DNA of 34,709 nt from an uncultured Tessaracoccus sp. (GTDB lineage Bacteria > Actinomycetota > Actinomycetes > Propionibacteriales > Propionibacteriaceae). Position 1 is the stretch's first letter. Each line of letters starts with the position of its first letter. Below the pieces are notes generated by a model. It worked only from the letters and a program-made list of their open reading frames with translations. It was not told where the DNA came from and did not search any database. This document shows, one piece after another, positions 21,432 through 29,400 of this stretch. The stretch is taken from the NCBI RefSeq assembly GCF_947286155.1, contig NZ_CAMYPD010000029.1, forward strand, positions 1 to 34,709, given 5' to 3'. Both the position numbers and the translations under genes were made by a program.

Positions 21432-22204
21432 TCAGAACACCTGCGCGAAAAAATCCTTCGTCCGCTGCTGCTGCGGGTTATCGATCACCTGCAGCGCGGC
21501 GCCACACTCGACGATCTCGCCGTCGTCCATGAACACCACATGGTCAGCCACTTCGCGCGCGAAACCCACCTCGTGGGTGACCACCAGCATCGTCATGCCG
21601 GTGGCGGCGAGCTCCTGCATAACGCCCAGTACTTCCCCGACAAGCTCCGGGTCAAGGGCGGAAGTGGGCTGGTCGAAGAGCATGAGCTGCGGGTCATCGC
21701 CAGTGCGCGGGCGATGGCGACGCGCTGCTGCTGGCCGCAGGAGAGCTGACCGGGGTAATGGTCCACGCGCTCACCCAAACTGCTTCATCTGAGCTCTTTC
21801 TCTACACGATCCCGCACCTCGGCCTTGGAGAGCCCGAGCACCTGCACGGGCGCCTCCATCACGTTGTGCAAGGCGGTCATGTGCGGAAACAGATTGAAGC
21901 GCTGGAAGACCATCCCGATCTTGGCGCGGTGGCGGGCGATATCCTTACTCGAACGACGATGCAGCACGCTCCTGCCTCGGCTAATGACCCCCTTCATGCC
22001 CATGAGCTCACCGTCGACGCGAATGCGTCCGGCCGAGATCTGTTCGAGCTCATTGACGCAGCGCAGCAGCGTCGACTTTCCGGAGCCCGATGGGCCGAGC
22101 AGCACGCACGCCTCACTCGCTGCCACGGTGAGGTCGACGCCCTTGAGGACGTGGAGGTCGCCGAAGAACTTGTGTACTCCCGTGGCTTCGATCATCGCGG
22201 TCAT
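21432..22204 (-). pseudogene. Decayed amino-acid ABC transporter ATP-binding protein (GlnQ-like)
   Basis: Pieces in more than one frame rebuild a GlnQ-type ATPase: start MTAMIEATGVHKFFGDLHVL, Walker A GPSGSGKST, Q-loop MVFQRFNLFPH, signature, Walker B and H-loop VVTHEVGF, ending TKDFFAQVF. There are at least four lesions. An in-frame TGA (complement of 21785-21787) sits where Arg is usual, consistent with CGA to TGA. The signature reads LSCGQQQ instead of LSGGQQQ. A one-base loss just after ALAM shifts the frame. Walker B reads LMLFDQPTSALD, with Gln for the catalytic Glu. In the family this protein powers uptake of polar amino acids. It overlaps the preceding remnant (ATGA). Sequencing error cannot explain all four changes. 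Confidence 0.88.
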
Positions 22205-22668
22205 GGCGTCACATCCAGGAAGAGATCGTCGCTGGTGGTGCGGGCGGCGAGCGCCGACCGCTGCCTGGTGCTCATCCGCTTCAGACGGTCAGGGCCGAAG
22301 CCCATCGGGTTGCCGGTTTTGGCCGCAAACGAGGAGCCAACCTCGGAGATGCTGATCATCGTGTGGTCGGCCGTGCGTTCGTCGGTGATGGTGAATGCGG
22401 AGATGCCGAGGTCGTACTTCGAGCCGATGCCAGGCAGCAGGGAGGCGAACTCGCCGGGACTCACCTCCGTCTCGACGCCGAGAACCTCACCCAAGGCTTT
22501 GCCGAGGTCAATCTTGTCGACCTTCTTCACGCCGGACACGTCGTAGGTGCGATCGTTGCCTGCCGGCTTGGCGGCATCACCACCACTGCCCGGCTGGCCC
22601 TGTGAGCCACCGCCGCAGGCGGTGAGGATGAGTGCGGCGCACACGCCGCCGATGATGAACTTTCGCAT
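22201..22668 (-). pseudogene. Remnant of an amino-acid ABC transporter binding lipoprotein, fused to a probable permease tail
   Basis: The open frame of 155 residues begins with a lipoprotein signal (MRKFIIGGVCAALILTAC, lipid on Cys18) and AAGGAGA upstream. Residues about 42-128 match the first lobe of an extracellular amino-acid binding protein: DLGKALGEVLGVETEVSPGE, then LLPGIGSKYDLGISAFTITD. Such proteins have about 270-300 residues; here the second lobe is absent. After GNPMGFGPD the sequence switches to a basic stretch (RLKRMSTRQRSALAARTT) that looks like the end of a membrane permease, and it then overlaps the ATPase start. An operon order binding protein - permease - ATPase with one internal deletion explains this. 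The fused product could be translated but should not bind substrate. Confidence 0.75.
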
Positions 22669-22763
22669 GTTGAGTCTCCTTCAGCCCGTCCTGAGGAAAA
22701 GCAATGCAGAAAGAGGAATAATTACCAATCGGGCGTCTGCGTGCTCGTCGGGGGTGTATGGAA

Positions 22764-22846
22764 AGTTGACCGTTATCCTCCATGTGCAGCAGATAAGTGG
22801 CGCACAAGGGGGGGAATGAGCTGCACGTGGAGGATAACGGTCAACT
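22764..22846. repeat. 27-base inverted repeat (26 of 27 matching) around a 29-base centre
   Basis: The arm at 22764-22790 (AGTTGACCGTTATCCTCCAT, continuing GTGCAGC) is the reverse complement of the arm at 22820-22846 except at one base. No T-run follows either arm, and no transposase is nearby. It could be a MITE-like remnant, a long hairpin or a protein-binding element. Confidence 0.85.
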
Positions 22847-22891
22847 CTCTGGGTGAGAATACGATGTGGCGGGTGCGCGACGAGTGCTGAT

Positions 22892-22920
22892 TTGGTGCTC
22901 GGCGTGCGCGTGCGTATAGT
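22892..22920 (+). promoter_or_regulatory. Promoter of rplJ-rplL
   Basis: TTGGTG (22892-22897), a 17-base spacer and TATAGT (22915-22920) form a near-consensus housekeeping promoter. Transcription should begin near 22927, leaving a leader of about 178 bases. The ten bases ending in the -10 box, TGCGTATAGT, are identical in the rpoB promoter. Confidence 0.75.
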
Positions 22921-22973
22921 TACTCGAGCCGAAGACCGCAGGTGGATTATCCATAACGCCCGTTGGGCACCCG

Positions 22974-23053
22974 CGCAGGTGACCGTGAGAGCACTGCTAT
23001 GCAGTGTTGCCCCGCGCCACCGGCCGGGGCTTTTTTGTTGTGGGTCACCTGCG
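22974..23053 (+). promoter_or_regulatory. rplJ leader with attenuator (L10 leader type)
   Basis: CGCAGGTGACC (22974-22984) pairs perfectly with GGTCACCTGCG (23043-23053). This 11-base helix encloses two hairpins: CACTGC/GCAGTG (22992-23006) and a GC-rich stem GCCCCG/CGGGGC (23009-23030) followed by TTTTTT. The second has the form of an intrinsic terminator. Known L10 leaders bind the L10-L12 complex and lower expression of their own operon; the architecture here fits that, but binding is inferred. Confidence 0.7.
23009..23036 (+). terminator. Attenuator hairpin inside the rplJ leader
   Basis: The stem GCCCCG (23009-23014) with CGGGGC (23025-23030), extended by GCC/GGC inside, is followed directly by six Ts. 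It lies 69 bases before the rplJ start codon, so it can only act as a conditional terminator. Confidence 0.7.
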
Positions 23054-23104
23054 TTCGGTGCCGAAGCCGCAAGCTTCGGCGATGATGAACCGGAAGGAGA
23101 CCCA

Positions 23105-23719
23105 ATGGCAAGGCCGGACAAGGTTGCCAAGGTGCAGGAGCTCGTTGCTCGTTTCAACGACTCCGACGCCGTTGTGCTGACCGAGTACCGCGGCCTCACC
23201 GTGAAGGAGCTGCAGGATCTGCGTCGCTCCTTTGGTGGGGACGCCACCTATGCCGTTGCGAAGAACACCCTGACGAAGATCGCAGCCAAGGAAGCTGGCA
23301 TCGAAGGCATCGAGGACACCCTCAATGGCCCCACCGCCCTCGCTTTCATCACTGGCGACGTCGCTTCCGTCACCAAGGGCCTCAAGAACTTCGCAAAGGA
23401 AAATCCGTCTCTGGCCATCAAGGGCGGCGTCATGGACGGCAAATTCCTCGACGCCAAGGCTGTGCTCAAGCTGGCAGACCTCGAATCCCGCGAGGTGCTG
23501 CTCGGCAAGCTGGCGGGTGGTCTCAAGGCCAACCTGTCCAAGGCTGCGTACGCCTTCGCCGCTCCCGCCTCCAAGCTCGCCCGCGTTGTGGGCGCGCTGG
23601 AGTCGAAGGCGAAGGACAACCCTGAACTCATCGGCGGCGCTGGCGAGAAGCCTGCCGCCGAGGCCACTGAGACCTCCGCCGCGGAAGCGGCAACCGAAGC
23701 AGCAGAAGCTGCGGAATGA
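23105..23719 (+). CDS. rplJ: Large ribosomal subunit protein uL10
   Basis: L10 anchors the L7/L12 dimers to the 50S stalk and, with L12, represses its own operon in many bacteria. The 204 residues show the conserved start MARPDKVAKVQELVARF, the segment VVLTEYRGLTVKELQDLRR, AKNTLTKIAAKEAG and GPTALAFITGD. The C-terminal tail of about 25 residues is an Ala/Glu-rich low-complexity extension, which makes the protein longer than the usual 165-180. Start ATG 23105 follows GGAAGGAGA at good spacing. rplL follows 48 bases downstream. Confidence 0.97.
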   Translation: MARPDKVAKVQELVARFNDSDAVVLTEYRGLTVKELQDLRRSFGGDATYAVAKNTLTKIAAKEAGIEGIEDTLNGPTALAFITGDVASVTKGLKNFAKENPSLAIKGGVMDGKFLDAKAVLKLADLESREVLLGKLAGGLKANLSKAAYAFAAPASKLARVVGALESKAKDNPELIGGAGEKPAAEATETSAAEAATEAAEAAE

Positions 23720-23767
23720 TCCGTTGCAGCCGCTGCTGCTGCGACCAAACTGAAAGGAACGCCAACC

Positions 23768-24166
23768 ATGGCGAAGCTCACCAACGAAGAGCTCCTTGAT
23801 GCCTTCAAGGAGATGACCCTCATCGAACTCTCCGAGTTCGTGAAGCTGTTCGAAGAGACCTTCGACGTTACCGCTGCCGCTCCGGTGGCCGTCGCGGCCG
23901 CTGCCGCTCCTGCCGCTGGTGGGGGCGAGGGCGACGACGCCGCTGACGCTGGCGACGACAAGGTCGACGTCATCCTCACCGACGGCGGCTCCAAGAAGAT
24001 CGCCGTCATTAAGGAAGTCCGTGCGCTCACCTCGCTCGGCCTCAAGGACGCCAAGGACCTCGTCGAGGGCGCTCCGAAGCCTGTCCTCGAGCAGGTCGAC
24101 AAGGAAACCGCTACCAAGGCGAAGGAAGCCCTCGAGGCTGCCGGCGGTTCCGTCGAGCTCAAGTGA
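23768..24166 (+). CDS. rplL: Large ribosomal subunit protein bL12 (L7/L12)
   Basis: L7/L12 forms the flexible stalk that recruits and activates translational GTPases. The 132 residues comprise an N-terminal dimerisation domain (LTNEELLDAFKEMTLIELSE), an Ala/Gly-rich hinge, and the C-terminal domain with the factor-binding face (KIAVIKEVRALTSLGLKDAK, then LVEGAPKPVLEQV), ending GGSVELK. AAAGGA precedes the ATG. The last codons and the downstream bases are copied 561 bases further on (see the repeat entries). Confidence 0.98.
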   Translation: MAKLTNEELLDAFKEMTLIELSEFVKLFEETFDVTAAAPVAVAAAAAPAAGGGEGDDAADAGDDKVDVILTDGGSKKIAVIKEVRALTSLGLKDAKDLVEGAPKPVLEQVDKETATKAKEALEAAGGSVELK

Positions 24167-24189
24167 TTCGAGCGCTTCGGCGCATCACT
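24152..24189 (+). repeat. Direct repeat, copy 1: rplL 3' end and beyond
   Basis: GTCGAGCTCAAGTGATTCGA opens a 38-base unit that covers the last rplL codons, the stop and the following bases. It recurs at 24713-24750 with two differences. The terminators that follow the two copies are also alike. Confidence 0.85.
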
Positions 24190-24194
24190 ACCGC

Positions 24195-24237
24195 ACGTGG
24201 CCCGTTCCCACTAGGGGAGCGGGCCACGTTCTTGTTC
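24195..24237 (+). terminator. Terminator after rplL
   Basis: ACGTGGCCCG (24195-24204) pairs with CGGGCCACGT (24220-24229), with TTCCC/GGGGA extending the stem inwards, followed by TCTTGTT. It ends the rplJ-rplL transcript. Confidence 0.8.
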
Positions 24238-24295
24238 CGTAGCGCCACGGCATGACCGGCGCATACGCTGAGTGCGCTCGATGTTCTATGAACGC

Positions 24296-24324
24296 TTGAG
24301 GTGGCGCGTTCTGTGTTCGAGAAT
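24296..24324 (+). promoter_or_regulatory. Possible promoter of the small cassette gene
   Basis: TTGAGG (24296-24301), 17 bases, GAGAAT (24319-24324). It lies downstream of the rplL terminator and would give a leader of about 100 bases before the membrane-protein start. Confidence 0.35.
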
Positions 24325-24371
24325 GAGAGTAGTGAAGCCCTGCTCAGAGGGACACTCAAAGGAGAGAAGCG

Positions 24372-24428
24372 ATGCGAGGGTTGTCTAGTCTGTACCCAGT
24401 TGCGGCGTCCAGAGGAAGAGGTGTTTGA
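24372..24428 (+). CDS. Possible 18-codon upstream ORF
   Basis: An ATG preceded by AAAGGAGAG opens a short frame, MRGLSSLYPVAASRGRGV, ending in TGA one base before the ATG of the next gene. The strong ribosome binding site and the tight spacing suggest translational coupling, but so short a frame can occur by chance. I recognise no family. Confidence 0.3.
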   Translation: MRGLSSLYPVAASRGRGV

Positions 24429-24429
24429 C

Positions 24430-24693
24430 ATGGACGTTCTCGTTGTACTCGCAGTGATATGTGTAGCCGGACTCATCATCGTCGATTCTGGTGAACGGCG
24501 GGTCATCTTGCTGCAAGTTGGTCTGTTGTTGGGGGCCGTACTTCCGGCGCTGCTTGCATGGTTGCAAGGGCGTTCAGCCGGTACGGCTGAAGGTATGCTC
24601 GCATCGGCAGCACTGCTCGGATTTGCGGGACAGATGCTCCGGCTTGCCCTGCGCCGCTCAGTCGGGCAGAGGGCCTACGGAGCCGATGCGTAG
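24430..24693 (+). CDS. Small membrane protein of unknown function
   Basis: An 87-residue protein with about three predicted membrane segments: VLVVLAVICVAGLIIV (residues 3-18), VILLQVGLLLGAVLPALLAW (about 27-47) and a weaker one near 57-75 (EGMLASAALLGFAGQMLRLA). The C-terminus is basic (LRRSVGQRAYG). The start at ATG 24430 has GGAAGAGG eight bases upstream; a longer frame from GTG 24301 lacks such a site and overlaps the predicted promoter. The gene lies between the two copies of the rplL-end repeat, and its DNA looks less GC-rich than the flanking genes. I do not recognise the family and assign no function. Confidence 0.55.
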   Translation: MDVLVVLAVICVAGLIIVDSGERRVILLQVGLLLGAVLPALLAWLQGRSAGTAEGMLASAALLGFAGQMLRLALRRSVGQRAYGADA

Positions 24694-24712
24694 GCATGTT
24701 GCACGGGAGAGT

Positions 24713-24750
24713 GTCGAGCTGAAGTGATTCGAGCGCTTCGGCGCATCGCT
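24713..24750 (+). repeat. Direct repeat, copy 2: duplicate of the rplL 3' end
   Basis: 36 of 38 bases match 24152-24189. One change is silent with respect to rplL (CTC to CTG, both Leu), so the copied frame would still read ELK then stop. Bases before GTCGAGCT differ between copies, which marks the repeat boundary. Confidence 0.85.
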
Positions 24751-24755
24751 CAATG

Positions 24756-24790
24756 ACGAAGGCCCGTTCCCCTAGGGGGCGGGCCTTCGT
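24756..24790 (+). terminator. Second, related terminator after the repeat copy
   Basis: ACGAAGGCCCG (24756-24766) pairs perfectly with CGGGCCTTCGT (24780-24790), with a CCCC/GGGG core. Its inner part matches the rplL terminator almost base for base (GGCCCGTTCCC...CGGGCC), while the outer stem differs. Confidence 0.7.
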
Positions 24791-24843
24791 CGTCTTCGCT
24801 GAACCCTGCGTTGTTACTCTCGAAGAATGGGAGAGGGAATGAA

Positions 24844-26115
24844 ATGCGTCGACTCGCCGCGTTAGCCGCTGCTGCAGTTTTGGCCCTGGCCGCCTGCACG
24901 GAGCCCACCGAAGGGCCGGCCGAACAGCCCACCCACGAGGCTTCCGGGCGCTGGGAGGAGTGGTTCGGCGACCAGCCCGGCATCACATTCCTCGACGAGG
25001 AACCTCGGCTTTCTGGGCACAGCGGCCCGCAAGTCGTGGTTCGGGCGAACGACGCGCAGGCCGTCGAGTCGCTCGTCGAGGCACTCGAACAGTTGCCCGA
25101 CGAAGGGCTCGCCGTGACCATCGTCGTCGACATCGACGGCGCCCGCTCCGAACTGCGCTACCTTCCCCACCACACGCCGGCCGAGTCAGTTGCGGCGCTG
25201 CTCGCACCCATGCCTAAAGGTGTGCGGCTCCGAGCCGTGGGTTACCCGACAGAGCACTGGATGGTTGATGAGGGCCTTCTCCCAACGGAGGCGGCGCTCG
25301 ACATCCGGTACTTCGCCGACGACATCCTTCCCGTCGCCCTCGAGCTCACCGCGCCTGACGACCACACGGTGTCGGTGTCCGACGGCGACTTCGGCGACAG
25401 CGGCGATGAGGTGCAACAGCTCGGCGGCAACGTCGAGGAACGCCACTGGGCAACCACGTTTCCCGAGTTCCGTGCCCTCGCAGAGGGGCTCGACGCCGCG
25501 ATGTCCTTGGATTCGCCGCCCGCTGCGGTCGGCTACGACGTCATCCGCTTCCAGCACCGCGCGTCCGCGATCACCGCGGCCCAGCAGCTGGGGGACACCC
25601 CGTTGACCATCTCGACGATGCGCGGCGATCACTCCTTGTATCTCCGCTCGCCACAACGATGGCCCGCGGCTGCGCCCACCCGTGACGAGGTGATCGCCTT
25701 CGCGAGCGAGCATGAGGAGGTCCGGGTTGGCACGATCGACGGAGTAAGACTCAAGTACACGGATCCCGATGCCTGCGCAGGGTTCCTCCACGATGTCCCC
25801 GACTGGGATGGCGCCATCGAGTTGGACTGCCCGACCCAAAGCGGTGGCTTCATCCTCGTTCGGGCATCGATGGCTGCACTGCCCCAGCTGTTTGAGGACC
25901 TCCAGCCGGTTGCCGGAGACAGCGGGGGAGGAGTTCACTGGTACCCGGACTCCAAGGAGGGCTCGCTCTGGGAAGGGGGAGCTCTCGTCGCAGATCCGGG
26001 CCTTCCGAGCGCTCGGCTGGAGCGGAGAGGCTCAACTATCGCTTACCGGGGCATCGACCGAGCCCGACAACCGCTGGGGCGCCAACGTCGGTTTCCGTTC
26101 CACGTCGACGGGTAA
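24844..26115 (+). CDS. Lipoprotein of unknown function, probable frameshift near its 3' end
   Basis: The protein begins MRRLAALAAAAVLALAAC, a lipoprotein signal with lipid on Cys18, so the mature part should sit on the outer face of the membrane. The remaining 400 or so residues are acidic and mixed alpha/beta with no domain I recognise. In this frame it ends after 423 residues with a basic, arginine-rich tail (RARQPLGRQRRFPFHVDG) unlike the rest. From about 25975 another frame reads smoothly, through EAQLSLTGASTEPDNRW to ELLKAWDATATS, and stops at 26194. That second ending looks more like real protein. One extra base in the G-run near 25975-25980 would explain the switch. It may be a sequencing error, a recent mutation or true slippage. 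The start has GAGAGGGA upstream. Confidence 0.7.
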   Translation: MRRLAALAAAAVLALAACTEPTEGPAEQPTHEASGRWEEWFGDQPGITFLDEEPRLSGHSGPQVVVRANDAQAVESLVEALEQLPDEGLAVTIVVDIDGARSELRYLPHHTPAESVAALLAPMPKGVRLRAVGYPTEHWMVDEGLLPTEAALDIRYFADDILPVALELTAPDDHTVSVSDGDFGDSGDEVQQLGGNVEERHWATTFPEFRALAEGLDAAMSLDSPPAAVGYDVIRFQHRASAITAAQQLGDTPLTISTMRGDHSLYLRSPQRWPAAAPTRDEVIAFASEHEEVRVGTIDGVRLKYTDPDACAGFLHDVPDWDGAIELDCPTQSGGFILVRASMAALPQLFEDLQPVAGDSGGGVHWYPDSKEGSLWEGGALVADPGLPSARLERRGSTIAYRGIDRARQPLGRQRRFPFHVDG

Positions 26116-26281
26116 GACGACTGGCGTCGACGGCTCCACCGCCGGCCAGCGTGGCGAGCTCCTCAAGGCCTGGGACGCGACGGCCACCTCCTGATCGCGT
26201 GTCGGCCATGGCGGATCCTGGCCTTCGTGGGTTACACTCGTTGTTGCGACACGGTGGTCGTCGTGGAAGATCGGATTCGTC

Positions 26282-26310
26282 TTGCCGTCTCCGACATTCT
26301 TGCGTATAGT
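26282..26310 (+). promoter_or_regulatory. Promoter of rpoB-rpoC
   Basis: TTGCCG (26282-26287), a 17-base spacer and TATAGT (26305-26310). The start of transcription should be near 26317, about 90 bases before the rpoB start codon. It shares TGCGTATAGT with the rplJ promoter. Confidence 0.75.
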
Positions 26311-26406
26311 GGTTGTTTGCCCCTGTGTGCTTTTGTGCCCGAACTTGACACGGGCGCTTTAGCTTGCGGAAAAACCGCCACCAAGCGTTCTTGGAAGGAC
26401 CGAATC

Positions 26407-29400
26407 TTGGCCACCTCGCGCTCCGCGTTGTTCAACACCAATGTCATCTCGCCCAGTGGTCGAATCTCGTTCGCGAAGATTTCCGAGCCTCTTGAGGTCC
26501 CCAACCTTCTCGACCTGCAGATCGACTCCTACAACTGGCTGATCGGTAGTGATACCTGGCAACGGTCCGTCGAAGAACGGCTCGCCGCCGGTCGTACCGA
26601 CGTGAACACCCGATCCGGCCTCGAAGAGATCTTTGAAGAGATTTCCCCCATCGAGGATTACAACGAGCAGATGTCGCTGTCGTTCCGTGATCACCGTTTC
26701 GAGGCGCCGAAGTACAGTGTCGAAGAGTGCAAGGATCGCGACGTCACCTACGCAGCGCCGCTGTTCGTCACCGCCGAGTTCATCAACAATGAGACGGGCG
26801 AGATCAAGTCGCAGACCGTCTTCATCGGCGATTTCCCGCTGATGACCGACAAGGGCACGTTCATCGTCAACGGCACCGAGCGCGTCGTCGTGTCGCAGCT
26901 CGTGCGTTCCCCGGGCGTGTACTTCGAGCAGCTCCCCGACAAGACCTCCGACAAGGACATCTTCTCGACGAAGGTCATCCCGTCGCGTGGTGCCTGGCTT
27001 GAGTTCGAGATCGACAAGCGCGACCTCGTCTCGGTTCGCCTCGACCGCAAGCGCAAGCAGAACGTCACGGTGCTGCTGAAGGCGCTCGGTTGGAGCGAAG
27101 AGAAGATCCTCGAAGAGTTCGGCGACTTCGAATCTATCCGCCAGACGCTGGAGAAGGACACCGTCTCCACGCAGGACGAGGCGCTGCTGGATATCTACCG
27201 CAAGCTGCGTCCGGGCGAGCCGCCGTCGCGGGAGAGCGCGCAGCAGCTGTTGGAGAACTACTACTTCAACCCCAAGCGTTACGATCTGGCCAAGGTTGGC
27301 CGCTACAAGATCAACAAGAAGCTCGGCTTGGATCTCCCGTTCGATCAGCAGGTGCTGACGATGGAAGACATCACCGCTGCCATCAAGTACGTCTGCGCGC
27401 TGCATGACCACCGCGAAGAAATCGACGGCAACCCCGTCGAGGCCGACGACATCGACCACTTCGGCAACCGTCGTCTCCGCACCGTCGGTGAGCTCATCCA
27501 GAACCAGCTGCGCACCGGTCTTGGCCGCATGGAGCGCGTCGTGCGCGACCGCATGACGACGCAAGATATCGAGGCCATCACTCCGCAGACGCTTATCAAC
27601 ATCCGTCCCGTGACGGCTGCGCTGAAGGAGTTCTTCGGCACCTCGCAGCTGTCGCAGTTCATGGACCAGAACAACCCGCTCGCGGGGCTCACCCATAAGC
27701 GTCGTCTGTCCGCGCTCGGCCCCGGCGGTCTCTCGCGTGACCGCGCCGGTATGGAAGTGCGCGACGTGCACCCGTCGCACTACGGCCGCATGTGCCCGAT
27801 TGAGACCCCGGAAGGTCCGAACATCGGCCTGATCGGCTCGCTCGCCTCATTCGCTCGCGTCAACGCGTTCGGGTTCATCGAAACCCCGTACCGCAAGGTC
27901 GAAAACGGCAAGCTCACCGACCAGATCGACTACCTCACCGCTGATGAGGAAGACCGCTACGCCATCGCGCAGGCCAACGCCAACGTCGACTCCGAGGGTA
28001 ACCTCGTTGACGAGCGCGTCATGGTGCGCCTGAAGCGCGGCGACGTCGACCAGGTGCCGCGCGCCGAGGTCGAATACATGGACGTCTCGCCGCGCCAGAT
28101 GGTGTCCATCGCCACCGCGCTCATCCCGTTCCTGGAGCACGACGACGCATCCCGCGCGCTCATGGGTGCCAACATGCAGCGGCAGGCAGTTCCTCTGATC
28201 CGTAACGAGGCTCCCTTCGTCGGCACGGGCATGGAATACCGCGCCGCGGTGGACGTCGGCGACGTGACGCTGGCGAAGAATGCCGGTGCGGTCACCTCGG
28301 TCACCGCCGACATCATCGAGGTCATGAACGACGACGGTACGTACTCCAACTACCGTCTGGAGAAGTTCGTTCGCTCGAACGCCGGCACCTGCATCAACCA
28401 GCGTCCGCTGGTGAAACCAGGCGACCGCGTCGAGGTGGGAACCCCGATCGCCGACGGTCCCTGTACTGACCAGGGCGAACTGGCGCTGGGCAAGAACCTG
28501 CTCGTCGCGTTCATGCCGTGGGAGGGCCTCAACTACGAGGACGCCATCATCCTTTCCCAGCGCATCGTGCAGGAAGACGTGCTGACCTCGATCCACATCG
28601 AGGAGCACGAAATCGACGCTCGCGACACCAAGCTGGGCGCGGAAGAGATCACGCGTGACATCCCCAACGTCTCCGACGAGATGCTTGCGGATCTCGACGA
28701 GCGCGGCATCGTGCGCATCGGTGCCGAAGTCGCTGCGGGCGACATCCTCGTCGGCAAGGTCACCCCGAAGGGTGAAACCGAGCTCACTCCTGAAGAGCGC
28801 CTGCTGCGCGCCATCTTCGGCGAGAAGGCTCGCGAGGTGCGCGACACCTCCCTCAAGGTGCCGCACGGTGAAGAGGGCACGGTCATCGGCGTGCGCGTCT
28901 TCGATGCGGAGGAGGGCGACGAGCTGCCGCCTGGCGTGAACCAGCTTGTTCGCGTGCACGTCGCGCAGAAGCGCAAGATCTCCGACGGCGACAAGCTCGC
29001 CGGCCGCCACGGTAACAAGGGCGTCATCTCGAAGATCCTCCCCGTCGAGGATATGCCGTTCCTCGAGGACGGCACCCCCGTCGACATCATCCTCAACCCG
29101 CTCGGTGTGCCGTCGCGAATGAACGTCGGCCAGGTGCTCGAAAACCACCTCGGCTGGCTCGCGAAGACGGGCTGGGACGTCACGGACGTGAAGGAAGAGT
29201 GGGCTGAGCGCCTCACTGAGGTCGGCATCGGCCGCGTCGAGGGTGACTCCCGCGTCGCGACGCCGGTGTTCGACGGTGCCGAGGAGAACGAGATCACCGG
29301 CCTGCTCGAGCACACCCTCACCACGCGTGACGGGCAGCGTTTGATCGACGGCACCGGCAAGGCGCGCCTCTTCGACGGTCGTTCAGGCGAGCCCTACCCG

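Larger units (their letters stand above)
22669..23104. other. 436-bp gap: inverted repeat, rplJ promoter and rplJ leader
   Basis: No gene was found in this stretch. It holds the start region of the decayed importer (minus strand), a 27-base inverted repeat at 22764-22846, a strong promoter at 22892-22920 and the structured rplJ leader. An open frame from 22853 that continues into rplJ has no start signal and crosses the leader hairpins, so it is not a gene. Confidence 0.7.

Noticed and set aside
22853..23104. N-terminal extension of rplJ
   Set aside because: It would translate through the rplJ leader and terminator; L10 proteins start at the MARPDK position, which has a strong ribosome binding site.
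27847..29313. 488-residue open frame on the minus strand
   Set aside because: Antisense of rpoB with no ribosome binding site or recognisable domain.
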